A DNA stretch of 64,000 bases from Verticillium longisporum (lineage: Eukaryota > Ascomycota > Sordariomycetes > Glomerellales > Plectosphaerellaceae). Positions 54,651 through 64,000 of this stretch are shown here, one piece after another. Under the pieces are notes generated by a model that was given only the letters and a program-made list of their open reading frames with translations, was not told where the DNA came from and searched no databases. The stretch lies in the NCBI GenBank assembly GCA_019188255.1, contig JAETXT010000006.1, forward strand, positions 124,001 through 188,000, given 5' to 3'. The stretch's first letter is position 1. Each line of letters opens with the position of its first letter. A program made the translations under genes and the position numbers.

Positions 54651-56910
54651 TCAGGTATCCCGACACATTTGAAGGAAATCATGCAGCTCCTTCAGGCTGT
54701 CATGGTCGACACCTCTGGTGTAAGCGCACTGCTTTCCGTTCCCGATCGACACCTCGACGGACCGCCGGACGAGCCACGCGACGCCGCCCGAATGCCGGAA
54801 CAGACCGCTCGCGCGCACCTTTTCAGGCCCCAATCGTGTCGTCTCACGATCCCAGAGCTCCTGCCACCGCTCTATAGCGGACAGGATGACAGGAGCGCTC
54901 GCCGAGAGAGTGGACATGAGGCGCGCCGAGACAATAGATGCGCTTAGTCCTGCGTTACGTGTACTTGTGTTAGATTCGGGTGAAGCGGCGACCACGGAGG
55001 CTCGAAGAGCAGGGGAAACAGGACATCACATACCACCGATGAGAAAGTAAAGATTCATCAGAGTGACTGGCTCCAGCGGAAAGTGGCTGGCGCCGAGCCA
55101 GCCGTCTTGCATGAGGACGGCCAAGCAATGACTGAGAGATGTGCGTGACCGCGATGCCTCGGCCTCCCTTGAAGCCATGAGCCTAAACTCCGTAGTGTCC
55201 GCAGCACTCCACAGTTCTTCGGAGCAGGGGAAGTCGCCCGTCATCTCGGCGCTCGCTATGATGGGCGGCGAGTTGAACGTCCCGCACTGCGACCAGTCTA
55301 TCAAAGCGGCCCAGGCGGCCAGCCTATTCACGAGTTAGCACGAATTGGACCGCATCCACCAAGAAGTCCCACGCGTCCAAAGATAGCCCTTACCGAATAC
55401 ATGTTTCTACGCGAATGAAATCGTCCCACGGGGTGTCCTCGGGAAGATTGTCATGCTTCATCTGCAGCAACCCAAGCGACCGGATGGTCGCCACGATGAC
55501 CGGCAGGTTCTCTGTGCGTGTTCTGCGGCGCACCTTCTTGTCGTTGACAAGGGCGCGCATGCTATGTATGTTGAGGGCGGCGAGAAGCACCTCGATCACA
55601 CGTTTTGATGGCAATTTCTGGCGCGGCTCAAGAGCCACGACCTCACGGAGACGCTGGAAAATGTACTCCTCGCCGACGCGAAAGAAGGTGTGCGTCGAGA
55701 GGGCGTCATCCTGCGGCACAGCGCGCATCGAACCCATGAGTATGAGGGCAAGGAGGAGCTCCAGGGATGAATCCTCGTAGCTGAAGGAGGCCACGTGCGC
55801 TACGGGGAAGTCGGGCTGCGTGTATCGGAAAAAGGTCGACACGAAGAGCTTGGCGTTGCGAGCGGTGAAAACCTGCTTGGCGGAATCGATGCTGAACGTC
55901 TCGCTGTAGGAAGCATCCATCGCCGAGAGTCGAGCGTGGACAGCGCCGAGCTCGGCAACAATGAAGGCCAATCGCGCATCGAGCGCCGGCGATGAGTGAT
56001 CAATGTCGGGCACCTGGTTGAATAAGTCGTACAGGTCGAGCTCATCTTCGACATCGCCCATGAGAATGTCGGTAATGTTCCACGGGAAGAATTCTCGCTC
56101 AGGGTCAAACTCTGTGCCTCCTATTTCGGCCTCTCTCATGGGCTCACAGAAGAAAGACTTGATCATGGTTTCGGCTTTTGGATCTGTCATGCTGAGCAGG
56201 AAGGGTATGGATAGTCGAGCCCGGGCGTCACGGGTATATGGTTTGCGGATCCTCAAAGGGTCCATCCCTGAGGCATTCGAGGGGTCCCGCTGCACCTTGT
56301 TGTAGGAGCAGATGGAGTGGCGAGACACGCAGCGGCCGCATGGCTCGGCGAGGTCGCAAGCCAACTTGCTGTGTGCGCATGCATCACAGGCGCGAGGCTT
56401 TTGACCACGCTTGATGGTCTGAACTTCATGAGAAGGGCGACCACGATTGTTGCCCTTGGTCAGGCAAGAGGTGGCATGCTTCCGGCACACGTCGCTATGG
56501 CACGGTGAGTGGGTGCATGCTGGCTGAGTAGGAGGGCAGGAGGGGAGGGTCATATACGAGGAGAGATGAGGGGGCAGGTGAGGGGATCAAGGGCTGAAGT
56601 GACGCAAGGCAAAAGGTTTCACTGACCGACGAGCAAAAGCCTTGGTACAATACGGGCAGCTGAAGCGGCCATTCTCGGCATCTACTCGGAGTCAGACTTT
56701 CTGTCCTAGCTGTCCAGAGTTTGCGGGGTGCATGGGGAGGGAAAGGGGGGTGGGATGCTCAACAGGTGAGGTGAGAGAGGGGCTCATCATTGAGATCTGG
56801 GTGCATGAGGCTATCAGGACGACGATGGTGGACTCACGGGTAGACTCATGACGGCGGAGGTGGGTGTTCCTCTGATACTCCTTTCCGCAGACGGAGCATT
56901 CGAATGTCAT
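54651..56910 (-). CDS. Transcription factor with two C2H2 fingers plus Zn2Cys6 and fungal_trans domain
   Basis: Exons 56838-56910, 56627-56681, 55394-56494, 55034-55323 and 54651-54949 encode 605 aa; an in-frame ATG at 57000 would add 30. Finger 1, FECSVCGKEYQRNTHLRRHEST-H, gets its last His from the codon split by intron 1. Finger 2, CPYCTKAFARR-DVCRKHATSC, is completed across intron 2. The binuclear cluster ACDACAHSKLACDLAEPCGRCVSRHSIC follows, then a fungal-specific transcription factor domain. These joins support the splice sites. It lies between two P450 genes and may control them. Confidence 0.9.
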
Positions 56911-58701
56911 CTTGCATCTTGAGCATCTAGACGTCCTACATGTTCTGCTTGGGTTTTCTTCTGGCGACTGAAGACCATTTGATGGGAAAGAAATGACCAT
57001 CGAGTGTTGGCTTCGGTTGGCATCCAGGGCAGTCGGTGCCTACGACGGACCCCGACAGCAGTGATATGGTGGGTTTTGGTGGGTTTTGTCCGATGGGTCC
57101 GACGCTGCTTGAGCTGGCGGGGCGGGGCATTCGCAGGTGCTGACAGCTGTGGGCAGCGCCCCGAAGGTATGACCGGCACTCCGGTCGTTGCTGCCGCTGA
57201 GAAATCAGAACATCCGTCCCACCCCTTGCCCCCCCCTCGCCCCTCTCACCCCTGTCGAACAGGTGCCGGCGCGTCGATTCATTGGTAGACACTGCCACTA
57301 ACAGCGTCGCTTCACGTCAGGTGGCGCCCTGTACCTTGGTACTAGCACTGTAAGCACTGCCTGCACAGCGAGAGGTGGCCTGACAGGCCTTTGGATCCCC
57401 CTTTGCCTGACCGAAGAAGTCCGTCGTGCCCACTTCCACGGCTTTGGCTACTTCCCAACACCGATCCGCCTTCTACTTCATTCAACACCACCGTCAACGA
57501 CTGGTGGTAGTAATAATATAATCATGGTGAAAGAGCCTCGCATTGCCTAGTAGCAGGGCCCATCAATGCTCGCCCGACCATGAGTTGCATCTCCATATCG
57601 ACCACGATCACTTCGCGACATGTTCGGGCCCTTGGTGCCGTCCCCTGCATCACACATCTCTGCCTGCCTACCACCATCCTCGAGCGTCCCACTTGGCTTG
57701 AAGACATGTCTTCCATAATCTCTACCACAAGGACCCTTCATCCGCCTGCCATGACGGGTTCCCTGTCTGCACGTCACTGCTACGAGGAAACGATATAGTT
57801 TGCGCTATAGGGGGGATTGCGCTCGATTCACCCGGCCATCATTTCAGGCCGACCACTCTGTTGGATACTAGGTCAAGTCGCCAGGCGGCCGAACACATCG
57901 CCAAGGCCTGATCTTCCGAAGTGCCCCTCACCGGGAAACCAGGCCAGACCGACCGGCCGTCTGGTATTTTGTAGCACGTATTCCCCACCTCCACTCTCAT
58001 CCCGTAATTCGAGGTCATTTCGTATAGAGTTGATGGGTATAACTGACCCATGAGAGAGCACGTTACGTATTCTTCCCTGCTAGTGGCCCGGATATCGTCC
58101 AAGAGAATATCCCCGCTTCGTCGGCTATTTTGGACGACGCACTAGACTTGAGCGAATAGCTGACCAGAACGCCTTGTCTCCTAGACGGATCTGGTTCTCA
58201 GTGTTGCGAGAATGCCAAGGGCCACACCATGCATGGCGTTTGGTACGTAGCTAGGGTCAATATCATCAGGATTGCTGTCGCGGGGCCTGTACTATTCAGT
58301 TGACTTGTCCAGAGCACAACACAGTTTCGAACTGCGTCAAATGGGTTGGCGGCTGACCTTCCGCGAACAAGGCTTTCAAAGAGTTGTTCTCTTTGCCGTT
58401 CTGCTGTGAGAGAGAGCCGCGGCTAGCCCAATTGTCATTCTCGAACAAGCACACCATCCCTTCGGCATGGTTGTATTAGCACAACACAGTGCAAGCCACG
58501 ACATGTCGTGATATTTCTGCGGAGAGTGCCAGGAAGTACCATTGATATTATGCTGAGGGCAAGAAAATGAGGATGCAGGTATATGAACTGATGAGCGAAG
58601 AAAGAAGAAGAACTGGTCTAGGTGTATGTGATGCTTTACCCCTAATGATAGACTCCGTAATGATGCGTCGTGTAACATGATTGTGTCATAACAACATTGT
58701 C
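56911..58701. other. Intergenic region, no supported gene
   Basis: 1.8 kb between the regulator start and the P450 3' end. Small ORFs only; the 87-codon frame at 57839-58102 (minus) has no recognisable features. Confidence 0.55.
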
Positions 58702-60475
58702 TCATGGCTCTCGTTCAAGCATGCTAGCAGCCTCAACACCGTGCCTTGGCGTGAAAACGCACTCGAATGGCAGCGGATGCCTACCCAATCGTGTCAGTCT
58801 TGGTTGATCATTACATAACATGTGGCTATGAGGGGGAACCAAAATCCGAAACGAGGCATGAACATACCCGCCTAATCCAATAGATATACCGACCCTGGGC
58901 TCCAAGGCTTGACCATTGTCATCGACAGCCTTGTCAATGCGGAATGCCGACATGAGCGTCGCAACAAAGATCTGAACAGAAGCAAGTGCAAGGTGATTTC
59001 CCGGACACTTTCGCCGGCCGAAGCCGAAGTTGCCCGGAGACTCTGGCTCACCGCGAAGGTAGCGGTCCGGGTCAAAGAGGACAGGCCGATCATACACTGT
59101 TGGATCAGAAGCCATGGCAGAGGCATTCGCAAAAACGATGGAACCTTTGGGTATGCGCATGCCATTATAGACATCCTCCGCAAGACTTCTGTGTGGTATG
59201 ACCAAAGGGTTTAATGGGAGACATCGAAGAACCTCCTTGATGAAACGGTCCAGGTATTGGAGGCGTGGGCGATCATCAAAGGTTGGCAGGCGATCTGGCC
59301 CGACAACTTCATCTAGCTCCTCTTGTATGCGCCGCTGGACATTGGGGTACTTGGTCAGGAAGAGAACACAGGCCTGAAGGGTGCTCCAGGTTGTGTTGCC
59401 GCCGGCAATAAATATGGCGCCGGCCGCGCCTTTGATATCGGGAATGGTCAATTCCTGGGACTTGCCAGACTTCTCGATGACTCGGTATTTCTCTAAATAT
59501 GTCTTCATAAACGAAGAAGACGCGATACCGGCGTCAATGTCCTTCAAGCTTGCGGCCCAAGGCTCTTCATGGATAGTGCGTATGGTTTTCTGACTGCGTC
59601 GCGCGTGAGCCAGAGGCTCTGAGAGGTTGAGGCAGTCCGGGAGGTATCTTGCAGGTGGAAAGAGATCGACCAGTGTTGAACCAGGAGTTCCACCCGCTGT
59701 CGTGGCATAATTCGCCGCCTGGGACATGGCGCAATACGGAGAGTCCTTATCTACGACCTCCTGACCGAAGGCGATCCGGAATATGATGCTTGTTGCCATA
59801 AGCAGCGTTATGTCTTTCCAGTCCGCCGGGTCCTGGAGTAAATTTCGAACTGTTTTGCGTGCTTCATGCTGCTGGATGAACTCGAATTTCCTGACGTTTG
59901 TGCGTGAGAACGTCGTTTGGAAGAGGCGTCGATGAAGGCTAAAGCGAGGCCCGTAGCGGAGGAATGTAAGGGTGAGGCCCCATCCCATTCTGAAGACTCT
60001 TGTCAGCGTTTTCAGCGCTTACAGAGGGAGTGTTCAATATGCGCGGGTGTGGTCGTACATCTCGAAAAGAGTGAATCTCGGTCTATCGCAGTAGTTGGAG
60101 CCCCGACGTTCAAGTAAGTCTTCAGCAGCCTGGCGGCTGTTCAGACAGATCATGTGTTGGCCGAGGACTTCGGTATGAATGACATCGCAATCTGGCCGAA
60201 TGTGTAAGCCTCGAAACTACCAAGCAGTTGACGCATGTTGCGTATCGTATTGGGTGCTTGTTGAACTGACCGTAGGCCAGGCCCCATCGCAGGTAATCCT
60301 TCACAGGGCTGTCGATGCTGACATGGCCTAGGTTGCCAACCAAAAACTTGCCAGGGGGACCAGGGGGGAGAGGGTACTGGTACCGCGGGAATGCATGGGA
60401 GTATCGTACAAGCCATATCAAAGCCAGGCCCAAGGCCACCGCAAGCGCGGCCTGCGGATAGCTGGCAAGAGTCAT
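58702..60475 (-). CDS. Cytochrome P450 (O-methylsterigmatocystin oxidoreductase-like)
   Basis: Exons 60271-60475, 60059-60191, 58868-59989 and 58702-58780 encode 512 aa. The last intron (58781-58867, 87 bp) is in frame and easily missed; removing it joins GISIGLGG to HPLPFECVFTPRHG, the usual C-terminus. Features in order: membrane anchor (about 6-24), LPPGPPGKFLVGNLGHV, the C-helix region MGWGLTLTFLRYGPRFSLHRRL, I-helix AGGNTTWS (an Asn where Asp/Glu usually precedes Thr-Thr), ExxR in KEVLR, and haem loop FGFGRRKCPGNHLA. Substrate unknown. Confidence 0.9.
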
Positions 60476-63400
60476 GCTTCCCTACCAAAGAGATCTAAGG
60501 ATAATCAAGGAGAGCGAGGAGGAGAGAAGAGCACGAAGCTGTACGGTATAGATAGATGCCAAAACTTGCGCCACCGTCATGTCGACTGGTTTGGCAGTTA
60601 ATAGATGAACGTGGTCTTGGAGAACCCCGGCCAAAGGCAGGACTTTGTCCAAGGATAAGGTCGCAGGACGAAAAGAACCAGGAACACCTGGGCCTCACGA
60701 CGCTGGAGCAATGGGAACGGCTCAGAGTCTCGATCCCAATTTCTCCCACATCATCCCGCAGGCTGATCAAGTGGCACCTACTCGTGCGGGACGAAATGCC
60801 CACTTCAGCTCGGAGGCGTCTTGGCCAAGATGGCAATAAATGTAGTACAGGCATCCGCCCCTTAAGCAGGCTCCGAGTAGCGAGAGGGTCCAAAACGAAA
60901 CGGAATGAATCGCTGAATACACCCCAGAACCATGAGTGTGGGCGCCTCTGTACTGGGACGAGGCCGTCGGATGTGCCTACATAAAAAGTAATCAGTGGAG
61001 GGAGGAGTCAGGGTTCGCATGTACCTGAGTAAGTCATCTGCAAACTTCCATGGTGAGGTAGGGTAAGGTAAGCTGGGCTCCTAGACAAGTGTACAGCCCA
61101 TGACACGATACTGGACGCCGTCAGACCCGCTTGCGACTCCTAAGCGGCAGCTTTAGACCGTTCAAGATCCATCATCTCACATCTGCGTGTGTGAGTGTGT
61201 GTGGGTGAGACCCGCCAACGTGCGCGCGGCGTCACCGGGGACACTTCTGTGTGCGGTGCGGCGCGGCTCAGGTAGTGCGGTGCGGTGTTTTGCTGGTTTG
61301 GATCCTCTGTGAGGGCGAGACCGCGGGTCGTGAGAGAGTCAGGTCCTGCTTCTCCTCCTCCTGTCATTCTCCTTCGCACTTGCTACCAATCGTGCCTACG
61401 TACCTACCCAAGGTACCTGCCTCCAGCTAAGGCAGGTACTTAGCTACCTTCCTACTACCTTTACCTCTTGTCTTGCCTCCTAGCTCCAAGCTCAGCGGCA
61501 ACCAAGTCTGGATACCTACCTGGGTACGAGTCTAACACCTACCCGTTGTGCCTTTCCAGATGTATCCTCCAGGCTCGGGGGAAGTCATGCCCCGGCCCCT
61601 GTTCTCCTTCGCCCATCTTTGGCTTCCCGACCCGATGGGACGTCGCATCCCACCATGTCCCATGCACTGTTGCCAGCTGGTTTACAGGGTGGCTGCTTCC
61701 TTCCCCCAGTTTACGTCTTCATGCAGGCTTCGCCATTTCTGAGATCGTCCAAATCTGTTCCTTCCATGTCCCACCTGAGTCGCCTGTGGAAGAATCGGTC
61801 ACCATTCTGAACCCCTCTCTCTCTGACTCTTCACGGCTACAGACCGCCGCCCCCCCTTTTCCTTTTGGCAGCCGAAGCCGCCGCCCACGACACCAGAGCG
61901 GGCCAAGCTGAAGCCTTCGAGTCCATCCCTCGTCAGACGCCTTGACCCTCTTGTCAAAAGCCACAGCTGGGCCTCGGAGACGGACAAATCTGGCCATCCG
62001 CTTCTCCCTTCCCTGTCCACACCATCGAGACTAAGATGGAGCGCTTCAGCCCACCTAGGTAGCCAACAACTACGGACCATTTGCGGCCTTGCGCAATGCA
62101 AGACTTCACTTGCTTGTCAAGCCCGCCAACCAATAAGGGCAAAGTCGCCGCCGCTGGGCATTATGGTCAAGTTTTTTTTCGCTTGTCGCAGAGAAAGGAG
62201 CAACCCGCTTCATTGGCCGACGGCAGGGTCGGCGAAAGGTCCGAACTACGAGTAAGGGTCGGGGCAGCATCGACTGAATCATTGATCCAGGCTGGTTGGT
62301 AGTAGATCTTAGCCCTTCGTTGACCAAGCACTTAGGCCCCCAAGCCCCGAGTACCAACGCGTTGGAGGGCTGTAAAGGCGCCAGTTCGATGGCCCGCCTG
62401 GCGCCAGCGCCTCCTGCTAGCTAGGTTCTCAAGTCCTCGTTTAGTGTGGCCTTGCGACAGAAGAGTCGATCGGCCCCCATCACACCGACAGCTGCCACGT
62501 GGAAACGCCCGCCTCTGATTTCCCACCGTTTCCCCTCCTGCAATGCACCATGGCGCGCGAGTCGTGCCCATGATGCACATTCGACAGCCTACGGCCTGTA
62601 CACTCCAAGCCTAGTCTCAGCATCCGTCAGACAAATTCTTGTCTGATCTACCTTGCCTGAGATCTTCCGCCGCCCTAGACACAGATGCCTACAAGGCAGC
62701 TGGCACACGTTCCGGAGCTTGAGCCTGGAAGGGCTGCAGAACCTGACTAGCATCGCAAATCTCGAACCCGCCAATGCAGTGCACGGCGCTTCTGGCCCAC
62801 CGGGCGTCCAACCAGCTGTCTCCGTCTTTGACGATAAGAGCTGGGCAATTTACTCGAGGTTCTGGGCACGTTGTTATGACTCGTTGTTGACCTCCCTCGC
62901 ATCGCTCTCGCATCGACCTCGGGGCGTCTGGCTCACGCTGGGAAGCCTGCGGTGGCAGATATCACAAGAGTGTTCGTCACGAACAGACCCTAACATGCAC
63001 CGTGCTCAGAGCGACCTCTCCTTGGCGACCCTCGGTTCGAGGTGGCGATATGGGCCAAAGATTACCCATCCTCCGTCTTGGCTTGCTGACAGGCTTGGCA
63101 TACTGGCGAATCGACGACTCGCCAACTGGCAGGGCTGGTGATTGTTGGACAAGTGGCCTGGCAGTATGGGTAGCACCATTTGCGCAAGCCAGTGCCTCAG
63201 AGTGGAAGACTGAGTGCCGATCGTCAACCCGCCCCACAACAAGCCATCGCCAGCCCTAAGGCGCCCGCAAAGGCCCGCGACCGAGCCGGCGCGACCGCCG
63301 ATCCCCATGGCACCCACCGCCTCCCGCAAAGGAACCTAGATCTGCGTCTACGCCACAGTCACAGCAAGCCTTTCAGCAGCTCAGGCTGCTGGACCAGCGG

Positions 63401-63871
63401 TAATCCGTGTCGACTGGTGGACTTACCCAGGTAGGTAACTAAACCCATCATTTGCGGGCTTGCTAAGTGTCATTGGTAACGGCGCCTCGTGCGCTCGGCC
63501 ACTTGGAACTCGTCATTGACCGCACGTCAATCCACCAGCCAGACACATCAGCAATTTATACCGAACAAACGAGTAAAGTCGTCTCCATTCTGACACCCTA
63601 ACCGGCCAGCCCCCATACCTGAACGCGCCCAGTGCTCAGCAAGCACCTATCGCGGATCGTCCAATGACACTGTCGCCACCCACTTTGATGACACAGATTG
63701 CACGCCTTGCTTCTCCTCACGATCTGAGCCCATACTGAGAACCCAGCACCTAGCAGAATCCAACCGACTCGGGCACCCCGCACATGCTCTTGCCGTCTTT
63801 TCGCTAACCCTCTTGCCGCTCCCGATCCACACCTACTGGCCGGAGTGTCGCAGTCGCAGGCCATTGCGGAT
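60476..63871. other. Long intergenic region, no supported gene
   Basis: 3.4 kb without an ORF showing family features. It includes TACCTACC/GGTACC-rich sequence (61390-61520) and a CT-rich 62-63 kb stretch that could be the long 5' leader of the gene at the right edge. The open frames here are short and overlapping on both strands. Confidence 0.5.
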
Positions 63872-64000
63872 ATGGAGCTCGACGAGGACGCCAAGCCTAA
63901 CCTGACTGCGCTCAATCGCAACCTGAGCTCTGGCGGCTATAGCGACAGCTTCAAAGGCGAGCGAAACGGCAGCGTCGACGATTGTCTGAAGCATGGTACA
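63872..64000 (+). CDS. Possible start of a gene running off the right edge
   Basis: An ATG at 63872 opens a frame (MELDEDAKPNLTALNRNLSSGG...) that stays open for 43 codons to the window end, with a codon bias like its neighbours. The frame is also open upstream without an ATG, so the true start may lie elsewhere or across an intron. Product not recognised. Confidence 0.35.
   Translation, partial: MELDEDAKPNLTALNRNLSSGGYSDSFKGERNGSVDDCLKHGT

Noticed and set aside
57839..58102. 87-aa minus-strand small secreted protein candidate
   Set aside because: No signal peptide, no Cys pattern and no promoter-like context; probably chance.
1..64000. tRNA or rRNA genes
   Set aside because: Scanned for T-loop GGTTCGAATC-like motifs and conserved rRNA segments on both strands; none convincing by eye.

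Overview
The window is nuclear DNA of a filamentous ascomycete (Pezizomycotina, probably a Sordariomycete). Genes carry short GT-AG introns of about 45-170 bp with CTRAC-like branch points. The recognisable proteins are fungal: Rtt109, Opi1/CCG-8, Lcl2, a dual zinc-finger regulator and two CYPs. An 11-kb block shows repeat-induced point mutation (RIP). No named species can be supported from the sequence alone.

Layout. 1-6216: minus-strand Ty3/gypsy chromovirus with open gag and gag-pol frames, a -1 overlap, one complete LTR (5741-6216), and an extra antisense ORF at the window edge. 6217-17627: AT-rich, stop-saturated, nearly devoid of CA/TG, with two gap-free 810-bp direct repeats, a 152-bp inverted pair and a decayed gypsy reverse transcriptase. 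17628-19485: pogo/Fot1-type DNA transposon with 43-bp inverted repeats and a TA duplication, not RIP-mutated. 19486-20868: RIP-decayed copia integrase, then non-coding sequence.

20869-50890 is mostly housekeeping euchromatin: a protease-like GPI protein lacking its first catalytic Asp, thymidylate kinase, mitochondrial ribosomal proteins mL57 and bL27m, Rtt109, a D-2-hydroxyacid dehydrogenase, a multipass membrane protein, Opi1, AP-1 mu, an RKM4-like SET methyltransferase, a class II aldolase, a zinc-finger/cupin protein, Lcl2 and phosphatase inhibitor-2. 52790-60475 holds P450 - C2H2/Zn2Cys6 regulator - P450, a possible small detoxification or secondary-metabolism unit. The last 3.4 kb is mostly non-coding, with a possible gene start at the right edge.

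A cross-cutting observation: four genes (transposase, class II aldolase, bL27m, inhibitor-2) are broken only by single missing bases in homopolymer runs, seven sites in all. Base-calling error is a better explanation than pseudogenisation, and the DNA transposon may be intact.
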